A program made the translations under genes and the position numbers. Source: Thermodesulfatator atlanticus DSM 21156 (lineage in GTDB: Bacteria; Desulfobacterota; Thermodesulfobacteria; Thermodesulfobacteriales; Thermodesulfatatoraceae). From it: a DNA stretch of 64,000 bases. Shown here piece after piece: positions 1 to 8,377 of the stretch (positions are counted from its first letter, which is position 1; every line of letters begins with the position of its first letter). The DNA is taken from the NCBI RefSeq assembly GCF_000421585.1, contig NZ_ATXH01000010.1:16873-80872 (forward strand), given 5' to 3'. The notes below the pieces were generated by a model, which ran no database searches, had not been told where the DNA came from, and worked only from the letters and a program-made list of their open reading frames with translations.

Positions 1-153
1 GGTCACCCCCGCTGTTGAGCCGGGCACGTGAACCATAACCTGCCCCTCAAGCAACCCTGTCTCCTTAAGGAAAGCTTCTACTCTGGGGGTGAGATCATGT
101 ATATCGCAAAATCCCTTGGTTTCTATTTGGATTTCCGTGGTTTTGATAATCAT
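1..153 (-). CDS. YjbQ/UPF0047 family protein, partial (N-terminal 51 residues)
   Basis: The gene runs off the left edge, so only the first 51 residues are visible. They begin MIIKTTEIQIETKG and continue with the motifs FCDIHDLTPRVEAF and VHVPGSTAGVT, which match the start of the YjbQ (UPF0047) family, beta-proteins linked to weak thiamine phosphate synthase activity; the true role is unsettled. The ATG at 153 overlaps the stop of the fumarase beta gene by four bases (ATGA), so the two genes are almost certainly translated from one leftward transcript. I identified it from the N-terminal motif alone. Confidence 0.7.
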   Translation of the reverse strand, partial: MIIKTTEIQIETKGFCDIHDLTPRVEAFLKETGLLEGQVMVHVPGSTAGVT

Positions 154-722
154 TTCCCTGCCTCTTTTAGAATCTTGCTCCAGGTCTTTTGGTTTTCTTC
201 GTAAAAATCACGTCCTGAAAGATCATTTACCACCACCGCTGGGAAGTCTTCTACTTTTAGCTCTAGAAGAGCCTCGGGCCCTAGCTCCTCAAAGGCAAGG
301 ACTCTTACTTCTTTAATGCAACGGGCAAGATAGGCCCCTGCCCCGCCAAATGTTGCCAGATAAAGGGCTTTGTGTTTAACTTGTGCCTCCCGCACGTAGG
401 TGCCGCGCTTTCCCTTTCCCATGGTGGCGCACACCCCCTGGGCTAGCAATGCCGGAGTATAAGGGTCCATACGGTAAGAGGTGGTTGGGCCTGCGGACCC
501 GATTACGTGGCCAGGGGGAGCAGGAGTCGGGCCTACGTAATAAATACATTGGCCGGCAAGGGAAACCGGAAGAGGTTTTCCTTGTTCAATCAGTTCGAGA
601 AGTAAGCGGTGGGTTTGATCCCTTGCCGCAAGGAGAGTGCCGTTTATCTTTAAAAAATCACCAGCAGAAAAATTTGCCAAAACACTTTTATCTTTTAGCG
701 GAAAACTTATTTTCTTGCTCAT
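150..722 (-). CDS. fumarate hydratase class I, beta subunit (C-terminal domain protein)
   Basis: This 190-residue protein matches the beta subunit of two-subunit class I iron-sulfur fumarases (also the tartrate dehydratase beta family), which hydrate fumarate to L-malate in the TCA cycle. The family signature is seen at about residues 60-105: YYVGPTPAPPG, IGSAGPTTSYRMDPYTP and GKGKRG, which build the substrate pocket. The length is typical for a stand-alone beta subunit. The alpha subunit, which carries the 4Fe-4S cluster, is not next to it, since der lies upstream in the opposite direction, so it must be encoded elsewhere. A tartrate-type dehydratase cannot be excluded from this subunit alone. 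Confidence 0.85.
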   Translation of the reverse strand: MSKKISFPLKDKSVLANFSAGDFLKINGTLLAARDQTHRLLLELIEQGKPLPVSLAGQCIYYVGPTPAPPGHVIGSAGPTTSYRMDPYTPALLAQGVCATMGKGKRGTYVREAQVKHKALYLATFGGAGAYLARCIKEVRVLAFEELGPEALLELKVEDFPAVVVNDLSGRDFYEENQKTWSKILKEAGK

Positions 723-776
723 AGCTTGTCATTATAGCTAGCAGAAAAAGATAAGAAAATCATTCAGGAGAGGAAA

Positions 777-2105
777 ATGGACAAAAAAATCTTTCGCATT
801 GCCATTGTTGGGCGACCAAACGTAGGAAAGTCGACCCTTTTTAATACCCTCACCCGCACCAGAAAGGCCCTGGTTGAAAAATCCCCCGGGGTTACCCGGG
901 ACAGGGTGTATGGAACCGCTGAAATTGCAGGACGCATGGTTACCCTGATTGACACAGGCGGTCTTCTTCCAGGAGACGAAGACCGCTTTGCCCGTGAGAT
1001 ACTTTCTCAGTCAGAAAAGGCCTTGGATGAGGCAGACCTAGTTCTTTTTGTGGTTGATGGTCAGGAAGGGGTAACCCCTGTTGATGAGGAATTGGCTTCT
1101 TTACTTCACAAGAAAGAAAAGCCCGTCATTGTAGTGGTTAACAAACTTGACGGCCCGCGGCTTGACGAAGCGCTTTCTGAGTTTTACGCCCTTGGCTTTG
1201 ACAAAGTGATTGGCATTTCTGCCAAACACAAAAGAAACCTCGAAGAATTAGAACACGCTATCGAAGAATTTCTGCCTGAAGAAACCGAAGAGGAAGAAAT
1301 AAAAGAAGATGACATTGTAAAACTTGCCGTGCTTGGTCGTCCCAATGTAGGTAAGAGTTCGCTGGTAAACAGGCTCCTTGGGGAAGAACGCATGATAGTC
1401 TCCGACGTGCCAGGCACCACCCGCGACAGTGTTGACACCCTTCTTGAACTTCCTAATGGCCGCAAATACCTCTTAATTGACACCGCTGGAATTCGCAGGC
1501 GCCCGCGTATTAAGCAAAGGGTGGAAAAGTTTAGCGTTGATAAGGCCCTTGAGGCCCTTCGCCGCTGTGATATCGCCCTTATGGTACTTACCGCTGAGGA
1601 AGGCATTACCGACCAGGACCAAAAAATACTCTCTCAAATAGACAAAAATCACAAGGGCTGTTTGATCCTGGTAAACAAATGGGATTTGCTTGACGGCAAG
1701 CGCGAAGAAGCAAACATTATGCTTCAGCAAATAAGATATGGAGCACGTTTCATCCCCTGGGCCCCCATACTTACTATCTCGGCCATGACCGGGCGCCGTG
1801 TAAAAGAAATTTTGCCTCTGGTCGATGAAATTTACGCCCAATATTCCACCCGTGTACCCACCTGGAAGGTAAACAAGGCCCTGGAACAAATTACCACAGA
1901 TCACAGTATCTACGCCTCAACAGGCAAACGCATTAAGTTCTACTACGGCACCCAGGTAGGCGTTAGGCCGCCTACGTTTGTTGTTTTTACGAATTATCCT
2001 GATGAGATTCCCAAAAGCTTTGAACGTTATCTCAAAAACCGCCTGCGGGAGATGCTCGGCTTTGACAAGAGCCCTGTCAAAGTAATTTTCAGAGAAAAAA
2101 GATAA
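777..2105 (+). CDS. der: ribosome-assembly GTPase Der (EngA)
   Basis: Der is a double GTPase needed for maturation of the 50S ribosomal subunit. The 442-residue protein has two G domains in tandem. The first carries GRPNVGKST near residue 13, DTGG near 60 and NKLD near 122. The second carries GRPNVGKSS near residue 187, DTAG and NKWD near 301. A KH-like C-terminal domain ends in the basic tail VIFREKR. The length is normal for the family. The start ATG has a good upstream AGGAGAGG. It diverges from the fumarase gene across a 54-base gap that must hold both promoters. Confidence 0.97.
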   Translation: MDKKIFRIAIVGRPNVGKSTLFNTLTRTRKALVEKSPGVTRDRVYGTAEIAGRMVTLIDTGGLLPGDEDRFAREILSQSEKALDEADLVLFVVDGQEGVTPVDEELASLLHKKEKPVIVVVNKLDGPRLDEALSEFYALGFDKVIGISAKHKRNLEELEHAIEEFLPEETEEEEIKEDDIVKLAVLGRPNVGKSSLVNRLLGEERMIVSDVPGTTRDSVDTLLELPNGRKYLLIDTAGIRRRPRIKQRVEKFSVDKALEALRRCDIALMVLTAEEGITDQDQKILSQIDKNHKGCLILVNKWDLLDGKREEANIMLQQIRYGARFIPWAPILTISAMTGRRVKEILPLVDEIYAQYSTRVPTWKVNKALEQITTDHSIYASTGKRIKFYYGTQVGVRPPTFVVFTNYPDEIPKSFERYLKNRLREMLGFDKSPVKVIFREKR

Positions 2106-2115
2106 AGGGGGGGCA

Positions 2116-2135
2116 GGCGCCGCAAGGCGCCCTTT
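2116..2135 (+). terminator. possible terminator after der
   Basis: A 6-bp GC stem (GGCGCC on both sides) closes a GCAA tetraloop 11 bases after the der stop and is followed by CCTTTAAG. The T tract is short, so this could instead be a stabilising 3' hairpin. Confidence 0.4.
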
Positions 2136-2171
2136 AAGTGATTAAAGAGAGCATTTAAAGCCCGAGGTTAT

Positions 2172-2214
2172 GGATCCGTTCCTATTTTTCGTTCCGAAAA
2201 ATAGGAACGGATCC
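2172..2214. repeat. dispersed palindromic repeat, perfect copy A
   Basis: A perfect 20-bp inverted repeat (each arm GGATCCGTTCCTATTTTTCG or its complement) with a TTC loop. An identical 43-base copy lies at 19994-20036 and diverged copies at 10771, 14386, 32789, 33806, 48568 and inside a gene at 5080. It sits between der and the convergent superoxide reductase gene. It resembles REP/MITE-like elements; no coding capacity or transposase is present. Confidence 0.85.
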
Positions 2215-2241
2215 CGAAAGGAATGTTCACTAAAATTCTTA

Positions 2242-2727
2242 TTAATAAACTTCGATCTTAAAAGGTTTGCTTATCCAGGTACCATGCAGGTTGCAATGCT
2301 CAACAGCCTCAAGGGTAGCGCTTTTGTTAAGCCGGATGGAAAACTTTGCGCTTGAAGAGGCTACTCCACCTACCGGGTATTCCACCTCGGCAATCTTTTT
2401 TCCGTCACACAGCAAATAGATATCGGAAATCCAGTGTTTGGGGGTGGAAGGATGGGTTACCTTATATCCCACTTTAACTTCAACCTCAAACCACTCGCCC
2501 GCCTTAACTTTTTTGGGGACAACAATGGCAGGAACATGCTTTTTCTCAAGCATTGAGGGATTGGCCGGGTTTTTAAGACGTAAGTATTTTTCTTTTTTGT
2601 GTTCGTAGTATTCGCTTTTGTACTCGTGATATTCGTCTTCACTTGCACGTGCAATATTTACGGCACTTAAAACAGAAAAGGCAGCTGCGCCTCCCAAAAC
2701 CTTCTTGAGAAAATCCCTTCTTTCCAT
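2242..2727 (-). CDS. exported superoxide reductase (neelaredoxin type) with Tat signal
   Basis: The 161-residue protein has the catalytic iron site of superoxide reductases, which reduce superoxide to peroxide without releasing oxygen. Visible ligands are His64 in KKHVPAI, His92 in VTHP, His98 in KHW, and Cys145 and His148 in CNLHG. The desulfoferrodoxin Fe(Cys)4 domain is absent. Residues 1-29 form a twin-arginine signal (MERRDFLKKV, a hydrophobic stretch, then ARA-SE), so the protein is probably periplasmic, unlike the usual cytoplasmic enzymes. Residues 30-55 form an unusual Tyr/Glu/Lys/His-rich linker. The ATG is preceded by GGAGGTTGTT. A second, cytoplasmic desulfoferrodoxin lies at 32282-32665. 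Confidence 0.85.
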   Translation of the reverse strand: MERRDFLKKVLGGAAAFSVLSAVNIARASEDEYHEYKSEYYEHKKEKYLRLKNPANPSMLEKKHVPAIVVPKKVKAGEWFEVEVKVGYKVTHPSTPKHWISDIYLLCDGKKIAEVEYPVGGVASSSAKFSIRLNKSATLEAVEHCNLHGTWISKPFKIEVY

Positions 2728-2842
2728 AACAACCTCCTGTTAAATAATTTTGAAATTATTATAAATTTTAATTCATATTAAAACAAGAATTTTTATAAAG
2801 TTTTAGGTCTACCTTGTACCTAATTTTTTTGCTAGGTTATTC

Positions 2843-4150
2843 GTGATGGCGCCCAAAAGATGTGTTTTGATATTGTTAGATGGCTTGTCTGATCGTGCTC
2901 ATCAGGTGTTAGGAAACAAAACTCCCCTTGAGGCTGCTAAAACGCCCAGCATGGATATTTTGGCACAAAGAGGATTGTGCGGTCTTATGCATGCAAGCGA
3001 GCCTGGAGTAGCGCTTCCCAGTGAGCAAGCCCATTTTGCCATGTTTGGTTTTGCTAAGGATTTTCCAGGGCGCGGACCTTTAGAAGCCCTTGGCGCAGAG
3101 ATAAAAATCTCTCCAGGTGACGTGGCTATCCTCGCACGATTTGTGGGAGTAAAACAACTCCAAGATGGACTCGTAATCATTGATAATTCGCCCCAGCTTA
3201 CGGCCCAAGAAAAAGAATATCTGGTTTCCCTTGTAGCCAGTATAAATATTCCTGGGGTAAAATTTTCTTTTCATCCTGTAAGCGGAACAAGGGGTATTTT
3301 GATAGTTAAAGGAGAAGTCTCTCCCTTTGTTTCGGACTCAGATCCTCTTAGCGAAGGGGCCCCCATTTACAAAGTTGAACCCACGAACCCGGAGGATGCC
3401 CTGGCAGCTAAAACCGCAGAAGTTTTGAATAAGTTTCTTTACGAGGTCTGGCAAAAACTAGAAAAAGCTCCTTTAAACCAGGAAAGACTAAAAAAAGGGT
3501 TTTCCCCTGTTAATTTTCTTGCAACTCACCGGGCAGGAAAGCTCGGGGAAACCGAAACTTTTAATGAACGCTGGGGGCTTCGCGCAGCAAGTATTTCCTC
3601 TGGCATAATTTATTGGGGTATTGGCAAATACCTGGGTTTTCACGTGGAAAAAATGAAAGATTATAAAGACCCGGCACAAGAGCTTGATGAACGGCTTTTG
3701 CGCGCTAAAGAACTTGCCAAGGACTTTGATTTTATTCATATCCATCACAAGGGTCCTGACGAAGCCGCCCATCGTAAAGACCCTTTGCTTAAGAAAAAGA
3801 CTATCGAAGCTCTTGATAAGGCTTTGTCTTCTCATCTTGATTGGTTACTCTCTCCTGAAAACCTCGTTATCCTCACTTCAGACCACGCGACACCGTCCTC
3901 AGGTAAAATGATCCATAGCGGTGAACCTGTACCTGTTGTTTTTTGTGGAGAAGGAGTTTGGCCAGATAACGTTAAAAAATTTTCAGAAGTCTCCTGCACT
4001 CAAGGGGCCTTGAGCCTTATTTCTGCCAAATCCCTTATGTATCTTGTGCTCAACTTTTTGGACAGAGGAATACTTGCAGGACTTTGCTATGGTAAAACTC
4101 CGCGGGCATATTATCCTTGCAATGCTAGGTTATTTGAGGTGAAAGCATGA
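2843..4150 (+). CDS. apgM: cofactor-independent phosphoglycerate mutase, archaeal type (ApgM)
   Basis: Interconverts 3- and 2-phosphoglycerate in glycolysis and gluconeogenesis. The 435-residue protein belongs to the alkaline phosphatase superfamily. The N-terminus has the metal and nucleophile region CVLILLDGLSDRAH and a nearby PSMDILA. SEQAHFAMFGF and FPGRGPLEALG follow near residue 60-80, and the C-terminal metal-binding motifs are HIHHKGPDEAAHRKD near residue 299 and LTSDHATPSS near 346. The length is close to archaeal ApgM. The start is a GTG at 2843 or the adjacent ATG at 2846, with only a weak ribosome site. It overlaps the next gene by four bases. Confidence 0.88.
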   Translation: MMAPKRCVLILLDGLSDRAHQVLGNKTPLEAAKTPSMDILAQRGLCGLMHASEPGVALPSEQAHFAMFGFAKDFPGRGPLEALGAEIKISPGDVAILARFVGVKQLQDGLVIIDNSPQLTAQEKEYLVSLVASINIPGVKFSFHPVSGTRGILIVKGEVSPFVSDSDPLSEGAPIYKVEPTNPEDALAAKTAEVLNKFLYEVWQKLEKAPLNQERLKKGFSPVNFLATHRAGKLGETETFNERWGLRAASISSGIIYWGIGKYLGFHVEKMKDYKDPAQELDERLLRAKELAKDFDFIHIHHKGPDEAAHRKDPLLKKKTIEALDKALSSHLDWLLSPENLVILTSDHATPSSGKMIHSGEPVPVVFCGEGVWPDNVKKFSEVSCTQGALSLISAKSLMYLVLNFLDRGILAGLCYGKTPRAYYPCNARLFEVKA

Positions 4151-4701
4151 AATATCCTTTAGGCGTTGTCCACGGAAGATTTCAGGGCTTTCATTTAGAC
4201 CACCTAAAATACGTACTTGCGGCGGCCAAGCGTTGTGAACATCTAGTAGTAGGGATTACCAATCCCGATCCCATGCTTACCAAAGAAGATCCAGCAGACC
4301 CTGAAAGAAGCAAGCCAGAGGCGAATCCCTTCACTTACTTCGAAAGGTATCTTATGGTGAAAGAATCACTTCTTGATGAAGGGCTTTCTCAAAAAGAATT
4401 TTCAATCGTACCCTTTCCTATTAACCGTCCCGAATTGTGGAAATTTTACGTCCCTTTAAATGCGGTTTTCTTTCTTACTATTTATGACGATTGGGGCCGC
4501 AAAAAAAAGAAAATGTTTGAAGAACAAGGGTTAAAAGTCGAAGTTCTTTGGGAAAAGCCACTTTCTCAGAAAGGGATTAGGGCCACAGAAGTGCGCCATC
4601 TCATGCGCCAGGGTGATCCAAAGTGGAGAGAACTCGTCCCCCCGGGAACTGCCAGAATTATCGAAAAGCTTAACCTTATTGAAAAGCTCAAAAATCTATA
4701 G
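4147..4701 (+). CDS. nicotinamide-nucleotide adenylyltransferase-like protein (NadM family)
   Basis: A 184-residue nucleotidyltransferase of the HIGH superfamily. The N-terminal nucleotide-binding loop is GVVHGRFQGFHLDH, with HLDH as the HxGH variant, and KGIRATEVRHLM near residue 144 is the C-terminal ISSTxxR-like motif. Both are typical of archaeal-type NMN adenylyltransferases, which form NAD from NMN and ATP. The inner residues TNPDPMLTKED match the family region where NMN is bound. The start ATG overlaps the apgM stop (ATGA), so they form a two-gene unit. A related adenylyl- or cytidylyltransferase with another substrate remains possible. Confidence 0.75.
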   Translation: MKYPLGVVHGRFQGFHLDHLKYVLAAAKRCEHLVVGITNPDPMLTKEDPADPERSKPEANPFTYFERYLMVKESLLDEGLSQKEFSIVPFPINRPELWKFYVPLNAVFFLTIYDDWGRKKKKMFEEQGLKVEVLWEKPLSQKGIRATEVRHLMRQGDPKWRELVPPGTARIIEKLNLIEKLKNL

Positions 4702-4789
4702 TTCTTCTCTTTCGAAGCTCTCCCAGCTTTTTCAAGGCTTTTCATTTTTTTCCCGAAGAGAATTTTAGGAAAAAATCTTGGGAGGTTTT

Positions 4790-6274
4790 ATGCCTAGTCG
4801 CCAAGGAATGCTTATTCTCAAAGACTTTCCAATAGAAAAAACAGACGAAATAGCAACTTTTTTAAGCCAATATACCAAAGGCAACGGAACTTCAGTTGAA
4901 CATATTAAAAAAGTTCTTTTAAAAAAGCCCTTGATTTTGAAAAAAAATATCCCCGAAGAAGCTGCCAAGCCTTTTCTTGATTTTCTATCTAGCATGGGGG
5001 CAGAAGTACAATTCATTCCTTTAGAACAGGGCCCTGAGACCTTTGCAAAGTTGTCAAAACCAGCACAACCACAAGAGACTTCCCATTTTTCGGAACAAAA
5101 AATAGGAACTGATCCTGGTGCTTTCCAGGGGTCTCTACCCGTTAACGAAGATGCAGAACGGGAAAAAGTTTTAAACCAACAAGATAGATTTTCTTCTGAT
5201 AAGCCTAAAGATGTATCTGATTTTTCCCTTCATGATCACGAATACGATGAAGAAAAACTTCTACAAGAATACTGGTATGAAGAAAAAAATAAGAAAAAGT
5301 TTTCTTTTCATAACCTAAAAAATATCATCCAGGAAGAAATATATCGTGTTAATAAAGAACTTTGGCTAATTTTATCTTTGGTATCTTTGATTGCACTTAC
5401 TAATTTTTTAGTAGATTCTCAGAAGCTTCTTTTAAGTCTTTATACACTTCCTACCGTCTTTTCCGCGTACTTTTTTGGCAAAAGGCATGCCGTTCTTACA
5501 GCTTTTGCCAGTATCTTGTTAGTAATTTTGCTTATTTATTATCTTCCTCAACTAATAGAAGGAAAGTCGATTCTTTCTCTGAATTCTAACAATTGGCGTG
5601 AACTTGCCATCTGGGGTGGAAGTTTAATAATAACTGCTTATGCCATGGGATCTCTTTATGACCGCTACAAGGAGAAAATCAGAGAACTACAGAAGACCTA
5701 TCATGGAGTTCTCTTGATACTTAGGCATTTTATATCAAAAGACGAATATACGGAAAACCATTGTTATCGGGTTTCCGTTTTTGCGGTAAAAATTGCCCAA
5801 TATCTCGGGCTTCCTGAAGAACGGATTGAAGATTTACGTAATGCGGCTTTATTACATGACATCGGGAAATTAAAAATAAGCAGGGAAATACTTTATAAGG
5901 CCGCCAAGCTCACCCAACAGGAATTCAAAGAAATAAAAAAACACGTTACCTCTGCCACCGAAATACTTGATCCCCTGCAAGGAACTTTGGGCCGAATTAT
6001 TCCTATTATTCTGGCACATCACGAAAAATACGACGGTTCAGGATACCTAGGGATGAAAGGGGAAGACATTCCTCTTGAGGCCAAAATTCTTGCTGTTGCA
6101 GATGTGTACGATGCCCTTATAAGCGACCGGCCTTACAAAAAGGGCTTGCCTCCTTTTGAAGCCAAAGAAATTATCGTAAAAGGTGCCGGTAAGCACTTTG
6201 ACCCCAAAGTAGTAGCGGCCTTTGTAAAGGCTTTTGAACACGGAGAGATGGAAGTCCCCCATATAGTTGTTTAA
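4790..6274 (+). CDS. membrane HD-GYP domain protein (probable c-di-GMP phosphodiesterase)
   Basis: The start is the ATG at 4790 (MPSRQGMLILK) because GGGAGG stands six bases upstream. The 494-residue protein has an N-terminal small domain (residues 1-80, alpha/beta, resembling ribosomal L7/L12 C-terminal-like modules), a charged linker (80-185), about four membrane segments between residues 190 and 290, and a C-terminal HD-GYP domain. Catalytic motifs seen are NHCYRVS, LLHDIGKLKI, HHEKYDGSGYL, ADVYDALISDRPYK and GKHFDPKVV. HD-GYP proteins hydrolyse cyclic di-GMP. A PilZ protein at 20395 and pilin genes in the window suggest the same signal is used here. A copy of the dispersed palindrome is translated in the linker. 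Confidence 0.85.
   Translation: MPSRQGMLILKDFPIEKTDEIATFLSQYTKGNGTSVEHIKKVLLKKPLILKKNIPEEAAKPFLDFLSSMGAEVQFIPLEQGPETFAKLSKPAQPQETSHFSEQKIGTDPGAFQGSLPVNEDAEREKVLNQQDRFSSDKPKDVSDFSLHDHEYDEEKLLQEYWYEEKNKKKFSFHNLKNIIQEEIYRVNKELWLILSLVSLIALTNFLVDSQKLLLSLYTLPTVFSAYFFGKRHAVLTAFASILLVILLIYYLPQLIEGKSILSLNSNNWRELAIWGGSLIITAYAMGSLYDRYKEKIRELQKTYHGVLLILRHFISKDEYTENHCYRVSVFAVKIAQYLGLPEERIEDLRNAALLHDIGKLKISREILYKAAKLTQQEFKEIKKHVTSATEILDPLQGTLGRIIPIILAHHEKYDGSGYLGMKGEDIPLEAKILAVADVYDALISDRPYKKGLPPFEAKEIIVKGAGKHFDPKVVAAFVKAFEHGEMEVPHIVV
5080..5115. repeat. degenerate copy of the dispersed palindrome inside a coding region
   Basis: The stretch from TTCCCATTTTTCGGA to AATAGGAACTGATCC matches intergenic copies, best the one at 33806-33847. 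It is in frame and encodes about residues 97-109 of the HD-GYP protein, in a charged linker with no expected fold. Confidence 0.65.
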
Positions 6275-6368
6275 CTAATCTTTAAAAAATTTTTGAGAGT
6301 ACAGAATTTCAGGGTAGCAATATAAACTTAAAATTTTTATTTTTTTAAGACTTGTTTATAATGTTTTC

Positions 6369-8213
6369 ATGAAAGATCTGGCCGAAAGCTGGGATCGCTA
6401 CCAAAGATATTTAATCCTTTTACCTCAAAACCCTAAAAAGTGCTTCCAAGAGCTTAATCCTCTTTTTAAATGGGCTACCGATAAAAAAGACAGCTACCAT
6501 GCCTTTTTGCTCTGGCCTTTATTAATCAAAGCCATCATCTTTTCCTGGGATAATTTTAAAAAACTTGATCCCTACCTTGAGTGGTACGAATCAAATTTCC
6601 CCCTTGCTAGGCTTGAAATCATTCCTGAGTTTTTAGCTTTTTTAAAAAGCAACTATTTCTTGGCACTTTTTCTCAGGAAACCTGAAAAACAAATCCTTCC
6701 GGTGCTTCAACAAGAACTCTTGGCATCGCTAAATCAAGTTGAACAACAAGAGACCAAAGCAGAAATCCTTTTTAGTATTTCTTGGCGTGTTTTTTGGCAA
6801 GGAGACCTTATAACTCTTGCTCTTCTTGGAGATGAGCTAAAGCGCCTAACAAAGTTTTCTCCTGGCGCTGAAATCACCAAAACTTGGATAGAAGCGGGAA
6901 AAGCAATATGGGTACATGATGAATTTGATGCTGCCAGAAGTTTATTACAAAAAGCCCATCAACTAGCGGATAGAAAAGAAATCCCCATTTGGAAACACCT
7001 TCTCTTTGCCTTTGAGGGCGCTTGCTTTCTTTTGAAAAACAAGCCTTTAGGTGCTGAAAAGGCTTTAAACGCTATGGAAGCATCTTTACCAAAAACAGGA
7101 AAACACGCCTTGGGGCACTTTCTCTATCTGAAGGGGTGGAAACACTTTTTAGCCAAAGACTTTAATCAGGCTGACATCTATTTTAAGCGTGCGCTCCAGG
7201 TTTTAGAAGAGACAGGGTATCGCTATCCTTTTTATCTGACTTGCTTTGCCCTCTCACAGGTCCTTTTTGCAAAAAAAGAATTTCCTGAAAGCCTTAAATA
7301 CCTGAAAAAATGTGAAACTTTTGCCAGAGAAGCTAAATCTTTTGCTCTTTTGTTCATGTGTAGTCTTCACCAGGCTTATTTAGCCTATTTGAGCGGAGAT
7401 GCTGCCTTTGGAAAGTTTTTTCTAAAAAGGGCCCTTTCCATAGGGAACAGACAAAATTATATCCATCTTCTCTGGTGGCATAATCCCCAGATGCTTTCTT
7501 ATACGCTAGCCAAAGCCCTTGAGGGCAACATTTTCCCGAATTATGCCAAACAGCTTATCATTCGACATAATTTGAGGCCGTCGCCTGCTTTTGGAAATAT
7601 CTCTGTCAACTGGCCTTATCGTCTAAAAATTTATACTCTTGGGCGCTTTGCCTTAGAAATAGAATTAAACAAGCAAAAAATTAGAAAAACTCCTTCAAAA
7701 CCCCTTGAATTACTGGCTATTTTAGTCGCAGCCCAAGGAGAAGTAGAAAAATCTTATGTTCTAGATATCCTCTGGCCTGAAATTGAAGCTGATAACGCTT
7801 ATCACAACCTTGAAACTACAATCTATCGGCTGCGAAAGGTATTGGGGCAAAAAGACCTTATTAAAAGCCACGGTCGCACTATAAGCCTGGATACCGAAAG
7901 TTGTTACGTGGACATGTGGGAGCTGAAAAGCAAACTTGAAAAAATTAAAAAAGCTATAACCCGCCAAGCTGGGGCAGAAGCTTTTCTGCTAACAGAAGAA
8001 GTTCTCGATCTTTATGACGAATTCCTTCCAGGATACCACAACCCTCTGGTAATCTATGAAAGAAATTTTCTTAAAAAGAAGACCTCTGCCCTACTTATTC
8101 AATGCTTAGAGTTTTTAACAAAAAGCTTTCCCAAAGAGGTCCCATTTTTGAAAGAAAAAGCCGCTTCCATTTTAGGCCCGGAGTTTTCTCAAAAATTGGC
8201 CCAGAACCTATAA
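6369..8213 (+). CDS. TPR-containing SARP/BTAD-type transcriptional regulator
   Basis: The 614-residue protein has about 400 residues of helical, TPR-like repeats, then a winged-helix DNA-binding domain at about residues 415-510. That domain shows IYTLGRFALEIE, a KPLELLAILVA recognition region, VLDILWPEIEADNAYHNLETTI and YRLRKVLG, and a bacterial transcriptional-activation (BTAD)-like tail ends the protein. The domain order (TPR first, DNA-binding domain late) is the reverse of classical Streptomyces SARPs. Inference: it controls the neighbouring protease genes downstream, or a stress response. No signal peptide or membrane segment is seen. No clear ribosome site precedes the ATG. Confidence 0.75.
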   Translation: MKDLAESWDRYQRYLILLPQNPKKCFQELNPLFKWATDKKDSYHAFLLWPLLIKAIIFSWDNFKKLDPYLEWYESNFPLARLEIIPEFLAFLKSNYFLALFLRKPEKQILPVLQQELLASLNQVEQQETKAEILFSISWRVFWQGDLITLALLGDELKRLTKFSPGAEITKTWIEAGKAIWVHDEFDAARSLLQKAHQLADRKEIPIWKHLLFAFEGACFLLKNKPLGAEKALNAMEASLPKTGKHALGHFLYLKGWKHFLAKDFNQADIYFKRALQVLEETGYRYPFYLTCFALSQVLFAKKEFPESLKYLKKCETFAREAKSFALLFMCSLHQAYLAYLSGDAAFGKFFLKRALSIGNRQNYIHLLWWHNPQMLSYTLAKALEGNIFPNYAKQLIIRHNLRPSPAFGNISVNWPYRLKIYTLGRFALEIELNKQKIRKTPSKPLELLAILVAAQGEVEKSYVLDILWPEIEADNAYHNLETTIYRLRKVLGQKDLIKSHGRTISLDTESCYVDMWELKSKLEKIKKAITRQAGAEAFLLTEEVLDLYDEFLPGYHNPLVIYERNFLKKKTSALLIQCLEFLTKSFPKEVPFLKEKAASILGPEFSQKLAQNL

Positions 8214-8377
8214 TTTTAGAGCCCTTTGCAAAGTACGTTTTCTTAAGTCCCGTTCCAGCAATCTGTTCCCATTTTCCGGAAGAAAGTGGGAAAGACCCCA
8301 TTTGGTTAGTTTTTTGTGAAATATCTGTGAGTGCCTCGGCTTTATTTTAGGTCATAGACCAAAACAAGGAGGCACTT

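Noticed and set aside
8214..8377. Further copy of the palindrome (GTTCCCATTTTCCGGAAG) or a riboswitch before the protease gene
   Set aside because: Only a short partial match and no complementary arm; no known riboswitch motif was found.
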